In this document: positions 46,855-54,866 of the stretch, piece by piece
Layout of the letters: every line of letters starts with the position of its first letter
How positions within the stretch are numbered: position 1 is the first letter of the stretch
Assembly: GCA_021845685.1 (NCBI GenBank)
Contig: JAJZVN010000007.1
Span: forward strand, 46,048 to 110,047
Reading direction: 5' to 3'
Length of the DNA stretch: 64,000 bases
DNA from: a bacterium
Lineage (GTDB): Bacteria > SZUA-79 > Acidulodesulfobacterales > Acidulodesulfobacteraceae
Program-made: the position numbers and the translations under genes
The notes under the pieces: model-generated
Told to the model about the DNA's origin: nothing
Seen by the model: the letters and a program-made list of their open reading frames with translations, nothing else
Databases searched by the model: none

Positions 46855-46926
46855 AACTTACTTTTAAAGCAAAATGAATATAAATATAATTTTTAACTTG
46901 ACAAGTAAGTTTTATATACATATAAT
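46855..46926 (+). promoter_or_regulatory. Divergent control region: consensus sigma-70 promoter with flanking inverted repeat
   Basis: TTGACA at 46898-46903, exactly 17 bases, TATAAT at 46921-46926: a perfect promoter driving the excisionase-helicase-rep run. AACTTACTT (46855-46863) and AAGTAAGTT (46903-46911) form an inverted repeat, the second arm covering the -35 to spacer. This is a likely operator for the divergent XRE repressor. Confidence 0.75.
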
Positions 46927-46969
46927 TATAAATGTAAGATTTATATATACTAAATTTAGGGATAAAAAT

Positions 46970-47167
46970 ATGAAAGAAAAAGATAGCATTTCGAGTGTTT
47001 ATATCGGTTCAGATAAAGTAACACAATACCTAAATATTAGCCTTCCTTTCTTGTATAAACTCATTAAAATAAATAAGATTCCGCATTATCGCTTAGGCGC
47101 AAAATATCTTTTTAAAACAAATGAAATAGATAATTTTATACAGAAAACCAAAAATGAAAAAGAATAA
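46970..47167 (+). CDS. Excisionase-family (HTH_17) DNA-binding protein
   Basis: A 65-residue protein with a MerR/AlpA-like winged HTH: VTQYLNISLPFLYKLIKINKIPHYRLGAKYLFKTNEIDNFIQK. These small proteins bend DNA to direct integrase toward excision or act as local regulators. The start at 46970 follows TTAGGGAT; a longer in-frame extension to 46874 runs through the promoter and is rejected. Its end overlaps the helicase start by 14 bases, so the two are translationally linked. Confidence 0.8.
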   Translation: MKEKDSISSVYIGSDKVTQYLNISLPFLYKLIKINKIPHYRLGAKYLFKTNEIDNFIQKTKNEKE

Positions 47168-48238
47168 ATTAAAAGCAACCGATTCCTCTATCCAACAACC
47201 TGCTTGGATAATTCTTGCCGAGCAGGCACTTCTCGCTGCAATTGTAATCGATAATAAAAATATTTCGGTGTCAGACGTCTTAACCCCCGCGGATTTTTAT
47301 GATAGCCGGCATAGGGCTATTTTTACACGGATAAAGGAACTTTATAATTCAGGGAAAGCTATCGATTTAACAAGTTTCGCCGGGTCGGAATACCAAGATT
47401 ATATTATTGAGTTGATGAGTTTGCCTGATGGATTGTTAAATACTAAGCAATACATCGAAGAAATTAGAGAAGAATCAATTAAGAGACAAAGACTCTCATT
47501 ATTAGACGACTTCAAAAATAATAAATAAATTACGACGAACTTATCCAAAATCTCCAAAAATTATATATAGCAAAAAAAGAACTGCTCTGTAGTACAGATT
47601 TAATTAGAAACGCAAAGCCTATTCAAGAAACAAATATCTTCGGAATAAAAATCCAATACGGCGCGATATTCGCCGCTGCCGGTGCCACAAGCGCAGGCAA
47701 AACGGAATTTGCGTTAGAAATAGCCGACATTCACGCTAAAGATGACGCCGTAAGCATATATTGTGTTTTCGAAGGCGGAATAAATGAATTTGCGCTTAGA
47801 TTAAAAAAGAAAAACATAAGTAATAAGAATTTATTCATGCTTCACCATCCAGGTATTAACGACATCCGTGCCGCGGTTGAAAAATTTAAAAATAAAAAAA
47901 TATTAGTGATTATAGATTATGTCCAAATGTTCGCGCGTAAGCTCCAGGCATATGACGATAAACCTTCCGATTTTCTTCGGAAATATACGAGCTATATCTA
48001 CGCAATGCTCGATGACATTAGATCTAAATATAATGTATGTTTCTATTTATTATCTAATCTTTCTAAGGCAGGGATAAGCGAAGTTACATCCTTACTCAAA
48101 TTCGATGACCTAAAATTTTTAAATGGCATTAAGGAAGACGGGAACATAATGTACGACATGGACTATATTTATGCGATGTTGCTTGCCGATGAAAACGAAA
48201 AAAAGAGGAAAAATGGGCGATTAGCCGCAAGAGGATAG
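47154..48238 (+). pseudogene. DnaB-like replicative helicase with a one-base frameshift
   Basis: The first frame (47154-47528) is a DnaB N-terminal domain: EQALLAAIVIDNKNISVSDVLTPADFYDSRHRAIFTRIKELYNSGKAIDLTSF. It ends in an AATAATAAATAAATT tract. The frame one base over resumes at once with NYDELIQNLQKLYIAKKELLC and then the RecA-like motor: Walker A GATSAGKTE (47684-47710), Walker B ILVIIDYVQMF and the helicase loops to 48238. One extra A in the run near 47523 restores one protein of about 360 residues. Either a real defect, a sequencing slip or programmed slippage. It is between the excisionase and rep genes, so it should load at the element's own origin. Confidence 0.8.
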
Positions 48239-48243
48239 ATAAA

Positions 48244-48387
48244 ATGCGTAAATATAATCTACTTCATCCGGCAAAGACTTCGCGAATTGGAATAGATACC
48301 GAGGACGTTCTATATGTTTTTGATGTTGAAAGCGGCAGATACTTAAAATTAGAAAATATAAATATAAAACAAAATGAAAGATATTAA
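48244..48387 (+). CDS. 47-residue product, possibly the displaced C-terminus of the helicase
   Basis: MRKYNLLHPAKTSRIGIDTEDVLYVFDVESGRYLKLENINIKQNERY, starting five bases after the helicase stop in another frame and overlapping the rep start by 14 bases. The YVFD-type ending resembles the C-terminal beta strands of DnaB-like helicases that follow a run such as NGRLAARG. A second frameshift there could have detached it; an independent small gene is equally possible. Confidence 0.45.
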   Translation: MRKYNLLHPAKTSRIGIDTEDVLYVFDVESGRYLKLENINIKQNERY

Positions 48388-49258
48388 AGAAATTAAAAGC
48401 AAAATAGATCCGGTAATTCTACATACAATGCCGTTTTTACCGGCTCATAATAGAAAAAAAGATTATCTAATTAAAAGAAGATGGGGAACCCAAGTTCTAA
48501 CACTTAGAGCGTATGAAACCTTGAATGGATACGATTTAATTACTTTATTGCAAATGCTAAAAGATTATATCCAAAACCGGTCAAAATGGGAAAAAGTAGG
48601 CGAAACGCTTGAGCCGGGAAAATTTATTTTAAAAAGAGAAATAGATATATCAAGTATAGCAAAAGAGCGAAACATAAAAAATAATGATGCCTCTAACAGA
48701 AAATCAATTATAAATTCCATAAAAAGATGGGCGAGTGTTGATTGCCAGCTCGTCGATGAAAAAAATAATTCAGAAATTAATACTAAATATATTTATGAAT
48801 CCAAAATTATTAATACAAAAAATTATAAAACAATGGAAATACTTATAAATCAACGTTTTTTTGATTTTTGTGTGAATGAAGGATTAGTCATAATTTTAAA
48901 CGAAATCATAAAATATAAACATGAAACAACTATTTTATTAGATGTTTTTATTCAATCTACAAAATGGCAAAGATATGACGAAAAATTGCTTTTCGAAAAA
49001 ATAGGCTTAAATGAGACAAATCTCAAAGAGCGAGAAAAACGAAGAATACTTAAAAGAACTTTTACTGAATTTAACGAAAATAACAAGTCCATCACATATG
49101 CTCACGACACTAAAAATAAAAATTGGGAAAAAAGTATAGCAACACACAAAAAAAGTATAGCAACACACAAAAGGAGTATAGCAACACACAAAAGGAGTAT
49201 AGCAACACACAAACCCGCCCGCAATCCTTACAGGCGAAAGGGTTTAATTTCTATATAA
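48374..49258 (+). CDS. Plasmid-type replication initiator (Rep)
   Basis: A 294-residue protein with two winged-helix-like modules, the layout of plasmid RepA/TrfA-type initiators: TLRAYETLNGYDLITLLQMLKDYIQNRSKW and LLFEKIGLNETNLKEREKRRILKRTFTEF. The C-terminus (about 256-280) contains the repeated KSIATHK because the gene's 3' end holds four 21-bp iterons. Rep would bind those repeats to start replication of the excised circle. It follows the helicase in one operon and ends before a strong terminator. Family call rests on layout and iterons; the sequence itself is not one I recognise with certainty. Confidence 0.6.
   Translation: MKDIKEIKSKIDPVILHTMPFLPAHNRKKDYLIKRRWGTQVLTLRAYETLNGYDLITLLQMLKDYIQNRSKWEKVGETLEPGKFILKREIDISSIAKERNIKNNDASNRKSIINSIKRWASVDCQLVDEKNNSEINTKYIYESKIINTKNYKTMEILINQRFFDFCVNEGLVIILNEIIKYKHETTILLDVFIQSTKWQRYDEKLLFEKIGLNETNLKEREKRRILKRTFTEFNENNKSITYAHDTKNKNWEKSIATHKKSIATHKRSIATHKRSIATHKPARNPYRRKGLISI
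49134..49217. repeat. Four 21-bp iterons inside the 3' end of rep (candidate oriV)
   Basis: The unit GTATAGCAACACACAAAAGGA starts at 49134, 49155, 49176 and 49197, always 21 bases apart (two helix turns). The core TATAGCAACACAC is unchanged in all four; only the A/G-rich tail varies. Two-turn spacing of directly repeated sites in or beside rep is typical of iteron plasmids. The repeats are translated as KSIATHK. Confidence 0.85.
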
Positions 49259-49274
49259 ATATATAAATATATAT

Positions 49275-49302
49275 AGAGGCGGCTTACTAAGACGCCGCCT
49301 CT
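49275..49302 (+). terminator. Rho-independent terminator after rep
   Basis: AGAGGCGGC, ten bases, GCCGCCTCT: a perfect 9-bp GC-rich stem, 16 bases past the rep stop, followed by AAAAACAAAAAAAC. The plus-strand tail is A- rather than T-rich; it would terminate more clearly on the minus strand. Confidence 0.7.
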
Positions 49303-49324
49303 AAAAACAAAAAAACTTGGCAAA

Positions 49325-49657
49325 ATGAAAATGCAAAATCTATATGTAAACGAAACGGAAGAATTCAAGGGGCTTATTAAAATTCTTTTTGACGAAATAA
49401 AAAATCTCAAAAAGGAGACCGCCGGTCCTGCGAAGCTCTTAACTTTTGAAGAAGCGATGGATATCCTGCGGATCGGCAAGTCAAAATTGTACGATATGGT
49501 CGGAAAAAAAGAGATCCCATGCGTTAAAATAGACCGGCATATCAGATTCGATCAAAAAGACCTCACAAAATTTATCGAGAGTAAAAAGGGGGAAGAATTT
49601 AAGTTCGAATTTAATATAAACGAATTAAAAGGGTGTAATTATAAAAAAAATAAATAA
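49325..49657 (+). CDS. Excisionase/MerR-like HTH_17 protein with N-terminal helix
   Basis: A 110-residue protein. An N-terminal helical stretch (about 1-35) precedes a winged HTH of the excisionase family: LLTFEEAMDILRIGKSKLYDMVGKKEIPCVKIDRHIRFDQKDLTKFIESKKGEE (about 38-93). Such proteins regulate plasmid or ICE operons or assist integrase. It starts the transcript after the rep terminator and precedes the transfer region. It is the second HTH_17 protein of the element, so one may be the true excisionase and the other a regulator. Confidence 0.8.
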   Translation: MKMQNLYVNETEEFKGLIKILFDEIKNLKKETAGPAKLLTFEEAMDILRIGKSKLYDMVGKKEIPCVKIDRHIRFDQKDLTKFIESKKGEEFKFEFNINELKGCNYKKNK

Positions 49658-49671
49658 TTTGAGGAAAAAAC

Positions 49672-50013
49672 ATGGAAAATCAAGAAAAAATAGGTAAATT
49701 TCATAAATTTATTAAAAAAATGAAGCATGGTTTAGCCGAAGAAGATATTTTAAATAAAAATAAATTTTTAGAAGCAAATCAAAAATATGTTAAATTTTTA
49801 TTTGTTTGCAAAGAGATTCTTTTTTATATTTTTACACTTTCTTTTATATTATTTTTTATGACTTTTTATTTTTTTGAAAATTTTTATACTTTATTAATTT
49901 TTTGTATTTTTTTCTCGACTTTTGGATGTTTCTTAATTTTATATTTCGAGATTAAAAAATTTCAAAAATATTTAAAAATTAAAGAAGAAGATAAAGATAT
50001 TAATTTAAATTAA
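49672..50013 (+). CDS. Small two-TM membrane protein
   Basis: A 113-residue protein with a charged, Lys-rich N-terminus (about 1-40), two hydrophobic helices (about 44-62 and 66-92, very Phe-rich) and a short charged tail. No family. It lies between the HTH_17 gene and the TraG-like gene, so it may be a minor conjugation or entry-exclusion protein, but this is from position alone. GAGGAAAAAAC precedes the ATG at 49672. Confidence 0.65.
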   Translation: MENQEKIGKFHKFIKKMKHGLAEEDILNKNKFLEANQKYVKFLFVCKEILFYIFTLSFILFFMTFYFFENFYTLLIFCIFFSTFGCFLILYFEIKKFQKYLKIKEEDKDINLN

Positions 50014-50075
50014 ACAATCAAGAAAATCATAAGTTCGTCATGTTTATATAGAAAAATTAATGGGAGGTAAGTATT

Positions 50076-53000
50076 GTGACGGTTTACGCTTTTGGTAATG
50101 CCTATATTTTATGGAATATGTTTATTGCAATACAATTGTTCTTTAAAGAAACGAATATAGGGACGATGTTCGTTGTTATAGCGATGATATCCGTTATATA
50201 TTATGCGATAAGAGTTTCTATGTTTCACAAAGGCTCTTTAGTTTCAACGTTAAAATATTTCGCCATATTTACTATAATTTTAGGCGCCTTGGTTTATAAC
50301 ACATCAACTGTTATTGTTGAAAATGTTTCTAGTTCAGGGACGGCTCCTTATTCTACTCCGGTAGATGGTATTCCATGGGGAATAGCGGAAATGTGGTCAA
50401 TGTTTACTGCCGTTCAATATACGCTTGTAAGTGATTTCACACAAGCTTTTTCAACGCCGTCGGGGGATAACCTATTAAATGAAAGCGTTGGGGTTTCTAT
50501 CGTAAATACCGCTGATTCTGCTACTATAGCGACTTCTAACTCTTATCTTTTCCAAGATTATAACGAGTATATTGCAAATTGCGTGGCTCCTGGAATTACC
50601 ACGGGATTTTTAAACGTATCGGAATTATTATCTGCTGGAGATGCGACGGACACTGCTTCGCAAACTTACTCTCCTAATTCGCAATTAAGCATCTGGGCGA
50701 TAATGTCGGGATATACGGGAGTCGGTAATGCTGGCGGAAATCTTCTTACTAACTGGTATTCAGGATCTGAAGGTGCTACTTTTTTAGCATCAGGGCAATC
50801 TGATCCCAGCGGAATATCTACAACATGCGGACAAGAAACAACTTGGATCCAAAGCGCTATTAAAAATTATATTTCTAATAATCTTGAATCTGCGCTCGCG
50901 GGCGAGTTATCAATTGCTTCTGCTGCTGATTTTTCAAATGATTTAGGGGCTATTAATCCTTATATTTACAATATGCAACAGAGTTCTCAGGCAACATTGA
51001 TGCAAGCGATAGGCGTAAATATGTATGCTCCAGCTATTCTTAAAATGGCACAGGAATCAGGCGCTAACGCCGATTCTTTAGCTGTTGCGACAGGCACTGC
51101 GACGCAATCTACTCAATCCGGTATGATTATATCTGGAGAGCTTGCAGGCAAATATATGCCTATCGTGTTCGGTTTATTTGAAGCTATTATGTTAGGAGCG
51201 TCAGTTCTTATTCTTATTCTTGTTTTAACGCATATGGGAACAAAATATTTAAAACTGCTTTTTGAAATGCTTCTTATGATAACCATATGGCCGTCTTTAA
51301 CCGCTATATTTAATTACATTTCACAAATAATAATTCACAATCAATATACTTCCCTTGCGGGATTAGGATATTCGGTCTCGTCGTCTGGGACAATAAATAC
51401 ATATTTATCTTCATCTTTAGCATGGATGGGTTATCTTTCATGGTCTGTTCCTATATTTGCCTACGCCATAGCATCTGGTTCGTCATATGCTATGTCAAGT
51501 ATGGTAGGGGGACTTAACGGTGCGCTGTCTACAGAAGGCGGAAAAGAAATTTTAAGCAAAGGGAATTTTAATTCGGGGCAGGTAAATACGAATGATATGA
51601 ATTCCAATAAATTTGATGTTACCCATACGCAAAATACTGGAAGAGCCCCGGCAGTGAGCCAAAACGGATTTGAAAAAACCAGCAGTGCAAATGGTATCAC
51701 CGACCGTCAAAATAATCTTCCCGGAATTTCAAACTCTTCACAGGTGCAAGGAACAGGCGACGGAACTATCGGAAATCAAAAATTAAATACGACTCAAGGC
51801 TTCGAAAACGGTCAATTAACTAATTTTATATCTCCAAATTTGCAAGGAACTATGGGGAAAAGCGTAACGGCCGGCTACTCACAAAACTTGACAAACGCAA
51901 AATCAAAAGCTGAGACCGCATCTAAAAATTTTAATTCAGCTGTTTCTAATTCTAAAAATCTTTCAAATAGCACAGGGTCAAATATTATAGGTTCGCAAAA
52001 AGCGCATTACGACGCTGTTTCTACTACAAGTTTTGACGGAGCAGTAGATCGCACTACCGGCTTAACTGCCACTCAACAGAGCGAACTTAAGACGCAATTT
52101 GGATTAAATATTGCCGCAGGAGAAAGTCCTATTACCGCCGGACTTTCCGCAAGTTCATCCGTCGCTATGTCCGATACGCTGAGATCATCAATTGATACTA
52201 AATTTGCCTCTTCTATGAGATCTAATTTTTCCAAGGGCGGTTCTTTAAGCTATGTTGCAACTGGGTCACAAGGAAAACAATTAATAAGTTCGTTAAACGA
52301 CGTAATCACAAGCGGCAAAAGCTATCAAAGCGCCGTAAACAATGTCAAAACAGCGCAAAATAATCTATCTTACGCTACTCAACATCAGGGGCAGGTCACA
52401 AACAACGCAATACTTGATTTTATGCGGAATTTTGACAAAAAAAACGGTTTAACAGGGAATAATATTATCGCCACTGCAGCTGCAAATAACGCAGAATACA
52501 AAAGCTTATTAAACAACAGCGCGCCGTTATCCGCATTTATTGCCGGCAATCCGGTTTTTACCAATGCTCAAAAAAATATAAATAACGGCGCAGGCAGGAT
52601 TCCAAACGTAAACCCCTCTGCAACAAAAACGTCTGTATCATCATTTTATAATAATCATCAACCGTCTTATTCGCCGATCGCCGGAACGCCGACTCCGGCG
52701 ATCGCGAAGGCAGAAATAGCAATTGCAGATAAAAATAAAAAACCGCTTGATACTGCGCATACAATTTCTAATTTAACTCCTGAAAATCCAGCGCTATATG
52801 TCGGAGGATACGTTTCAAATTTTGTCGGGACAGGACTTACGGATCTTGCTCGGTTAACTCATTTTAAAGGTCCTGAAAGCTGGAATCCCGGTTCATTTAA
52901 ACCGTCAATAACAGAAACAACTACATTAACGCCGCAAGCGGTTTCGGCAAACACAAAAATAATGCAATATAACAATAATTTATTAAATAAACAAAACAAA

Positions 53001-53168
53001 ATTAATAATAATTTGTTATCAGGTTCAGGCGAATCTTCTGTAAATTTAAAAAATTTATATAATACAAATCGGCTCACGGTTGCAGGAAATAAGATTGCTA
53101 AATCAAATCAAGATCTTGGATTAAGACCTTCAGGCGCTCCAACATTTCCAGATCCTAACAAAAAATGA
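50076..53168 (+). CDS. TraG-like conjugative transfer protein (TraG N-terminal family)
   Basis: A 1030-residue protein. The N-terminal membrane part (about 10-65, then 360-480 with four more helices) matches the TraG_N/TraG mating-pair stabilisation family: short periplasmic N-terminus, hydrophobic helices, then a long soluble C-terminal part. The last 500 residues are Ser/Asn/Thr/Gln-rich, low complexity and probably extracytoplasmic. In F-like systems TraG stabilises the mating pair and also takes part in entry exclusion. Start is a GTG at 50076 after GGGAGGTAAG. No other F-type T4SS gene is visible beside it, which is unusual for a TraG. Confidence 0.75.
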   Translation: MTVYAFGNAYILWNMFIAIQLFFKETNIGTMFVVIAMISVIYYAIRVSMFHKGSLVSTLKYFAIFTIILGALVYNTSTVIVENVSSSGTAPYSTPVDGIPWGIAEMWSMFTAVQYTLVSDFTQAFSTPSGDNLLNESVGVSIVNTADSATIATSNSYLFQDYNEYIANCVAPGITTGFLNVSELLSAGDATDTASQTYSPNSQLSIWAIMSGYTGVGNAGGNLLTNWYSGSEGATFLASGQSDPSGISTTCGQETTWIQSAIKNYISNNLESALAGELSIASAADFSNDLGAINPYIYNMQQSSQATLMQAIGVNMYAPAILKMAQESGANADSLAVATGTATQSTQSGMIISGELAGKYMPIVFGLFEAIMLGASVLILILVLTHMGTKYLKLLFEMLLMITIWPSLTAIFNYISQIIIHNQYTSLAGLGYSVSSSGTINTYLSSSLAWMGYLSWSVPIFAYAIASGSSYAMSSMVGGLNGALSTEGGKEILSKGNFNSGQVNTNDMNSNKFDVTHTQNTGRAPAVSQNGFEKTSSANGITDRQNNLPGISNSSQVQGTGDGTIGNQKLNTTQGFENGQLTNFISPNLQGTMGKSVTAGYSQNLTNAKSKAETASKNFNSAVSNSKNLSNSTGSNIIGSQKAHYDAVSTTSFDGAVDRTTGLTATQQSELKTQFGLNIAAGESPITAGLSASSSVAMSDTLRSSIDTKFASSMRSNFSKGGSLSYVATGSQGKQLISSLNDVITSGKSYQSAVNNVKTAQNNLSYATQHQGQVTNNAILDFMRNFDKKNGLTGNNIIATAAANNAEYKSLLNNSAPLSAFIAGNPVFTNAQKNINNGAGRIPNVNPSATKTSVSSFYNNHQPSYSPIAGTPTPAIAKAEIAIADKNKKPLDTAHTISNLTPENPALYVGGYVSNFVGTGLTDLARLTHFKGPESWNPGSFKPSITETTTLTPQAVSANTKIMQYNNNLLNKQNKINNNLLSGSGESSVNLKNLYNTNRLTVAGNKIAKSNQDLGLRPSGAPTFPDPNKK

Positions 53169-53208
53169 CTTTAAAAAAATTTTTTATTTTACTAAGGTTT
53201 TTCTTTTG

Positions 53209-53239
53209 CTTCTTTTCTTTTTTTAAAAAAGAAAAGAAG
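53209..53239 (+). terminator. A/T-only hairpin after traG-like gene
   Basis: CTTCTTTTCTTTTTT and its exact complement around one base, 40 bases after the TraG-like stop. It has no GC core, so its strength is doubtful. Confidence 0.4.
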
Positions 53240-53311
53240 AGGCGGTCTAATATTATAACGTTCAATTTATTTTATAGGTTTAAAAATGAACTTTTTATTT
53301 TATAAGGGGAC

Positions 53312-53488
53312 ATGATGAATAAAAAATTAATTATAAAAATAAATCTTAATAATAAATTTAAATTTGAAGAAATTAAAAAAAATTTTAGAAAAGCGGGTTT
53401 AGAAATTAACGAACCAGACATTTTAAAAAAAGGTTTAAGCCAGGCGATAGAGGAATATAAAAAAATTATTGAAAATTATAATAATTAA
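53312..53488 (+). CDS. 58-residue hypothetical protein
   Basis: Too short for common ORF filters. ATAAGGGGAC directly precedes the ATG ATG at 53312. The product MMNKKLIIKINLNNKFKFEEIKKNFRKAGLEINEPDILKKGLSQAIEEYKKIIENYNN is basic and probably a helical or RHH-like small protein. It lies between the TraG-like gene and the candidate oriT, on the transfer strand. Confidence 0.55.
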   Translation: MMNKKLIIKINLNNKFKFEEIKKNFRKAGLEINEPDILKKGLSQAIEEYKKIIENYNN

Positions 53489-53657
53489 AATAATGACAAT
53501 TAATTATTTAGAAAAAGAAAAAGAATTAATAAAGGAATAAAAAATTATTAATTAAAATAAAAACTATTTTTAATTTAAAGAAGTCGTTCGACCCGTTATT
53601 TAATTTTTATAACAATTCAACAGACCCGCTTTGCGACTATTGATAAATTAATTACTA

Positions 53658-53797
53658 CAGGGGACTGGTATCGTCCCCACGCAAGATATTTTAATTTTGC
53701 AAACCGTCAACTTTTTTTATCGGCAGTATTGCTTAGATATTTTTATTTTATTAAGAGCTTTTAGATTGACGGATTTGCAAAATAAAAAAATCTAAGC
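53658..53797 (-). other. Candidate oriT with F-like nic motif
   Basis: On the minus strand 53675-53684 reads TTGCGTGGGG, the same ten bases that precede nic in F plasmid oriT (TTTGCGTGGGGTGT/GGTG). As in F it follows an inverted repeat GCAAAAT/ATCTTGC (53694-53700 and 53681-53687, one mismatch). A GGGGAC/GTCCCC hairpin (53660-53678) overlaps the predicted nick, and larger interleaved inverted repeats run to 53797. Just downstream lie the RHH accessory, coupling protein and MobF relaxase. It is untested, but the combination is specific. Confidence 0.6.
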
Positions 53798-54331
53798 TTT
53801 TCATAATTAATTAATCAACAGTTAAAGGTCTATATGAATTCTTAAAAAATTAAACAGCAAGTCTCAAAAAATAATATCGCAGATTTAATATTTTTTTTAA
53901 AATCTTACGGCGGTTAAAAGCATAGGAATAAAAAATTATTTAAAAACATTAACATACTTTTTATTTTTCTTTTTTAGAAAAAGAAAAATAAAAGTATCAA
54001 AAGAAAAAAGAAAAATAATTTAAAAACCCCCAAGCCCAAGGGTTGTAATTTTATGATGAAATATTGTATTTATTTTACAGATTTAAAACAGACTTTAGTA
54101 GTTGCCTTCGGCAACGCTAAAAGCACACGCAAGAACGCCCCTAAAAAAAGGGCTTTTATAATACGTTTTTTTATATGTTCTTATTTTTATTAAATAAAAT
54201 CTTATTAAAAGCTTATTAATTCTTATTAATTTTTTATTAATTATTTAAATTTTAGCTTGTAAATTGCCGATATTAAAGGTTTTAAAATTAATAGCAGATT
54301 ATTAATCCATTTTTAGCGAGGATAAAGAAAA
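53798..54331. other. Non-coding stretch between oriT and the relaxosome genes
   Basis: About 530 bases without a gene. Features: an AT hairpin at 53957-53994, GTTGCC-TTC-GGCAAC at 54101-54115, and GCCC/GGGC with a following TTTTATAAT at 54137-54160 that could be a terminator. The promoter of the RHH gene should lie at 54160-54320. Confidence 0.55.
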
Positions 54332-54667
54332 ATGAAGAAGAAAATAGTTATAAGTTTTTCGGTTTCAGAACACGTCAAAATGATTTTTAACAAGCTTGCA
54401 AGCGACAAAAATATGTCTAAGTCGGAACTTATTGAAAGAATTATTTTAGACTATTTTGACTCAAAAAAAGATGATTTGTTAGCTGCAGCCGTACAAGATA
54501 ATTTAGAAAATCTTGACCTTAAAATTTCAAAAATAGATACTGTTCTATCTAAAAATTTTAAAGATTCAGATTATAAAATAGATCTTATTTTAGATAAGAT
54601 TTCAAATTTCAATGAACAAAAATTAGCTACGAATGTAATAAATGAAATGAAAAAATTAGGAGCATGA
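54332..54667 (+). CDS. Ribbon-helix-helix relaxosome accessory protein (TrwA/TraY-like)
   Basis: A 111-residue protein. The N-terminal RHH (MKKKIVISFSVSEHVKMIFNKLASDKNMSKSELIERIILDYF) should bind DNA as a dimer; the rest (about 48-108) is a coiled coil. R388 TrwA and F TraY are small RHH proteins that bind oriT beside nic and repress their own operon. Here the gene is immediately downstream of the candidate oriT and heads the operon RHH, small TM, coupling protein, relaxase. A copy-control RHH (CopG-like) is the alternative. Confidence 0.75.
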   Translation: MKKKIVISFSVSEHVKMIFNKLASDKNMSKSELIERIILDYFDSKKDDLLAAAVQDNLENLDLKISKIDTVLSKNFKDSDYKIDLILDKISNFNEQKLATNVINEMKKLGA

Positions 54668-54849
54668 TGTCTATAATAATTTTTATATTTAAATTTTTAT
54701 TTATTTGGCAGCGAAAATTTACAGCCCTTCTTATAATTTTTACAGCGGGATTTTCGGTTTGGAAAGACAATATTTTTTTATTTTGGATTTTATATTTTTT
54801 ATTAATTTTTACTATTTATTTTAAATATCTAATTAAATTTTTTAATTAA
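54664..54849 (+). CDS. Small two-TM membrane protein of the transfer operon
   Basis: A 61-residue, very hydrophobic protein with two helices (about 3-19 and 34-56) rich in Phe and Trp. Its start overlaps the previous gene's stop by four bases (ATGA), so it is translationally coupled between the RHH accessory and the coupling protein. It may assist the coupling protein in the membrane. Family not recognised. Confidence 0.6.
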   Translation: MMSIIIFIFKFLFIWQRKFTALLIIFTAGFSVWKDNIFLFWILYFLLIFTIYFKYLIKFFN

Positions 54850-54866
54850 AAATAGGATAAAAAATT

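Noticed and set aside
49007..49210. Minus-strand Cys/Tyr-rich repeat protein
   Set aside because: It is the complement of the iterons in rep (repeated CCYTPFV), not a gene.
49134..49217. CRISPR array
   Set aside because: Four contiguous 21-bp units without spacers inside a coding frame are iterons.
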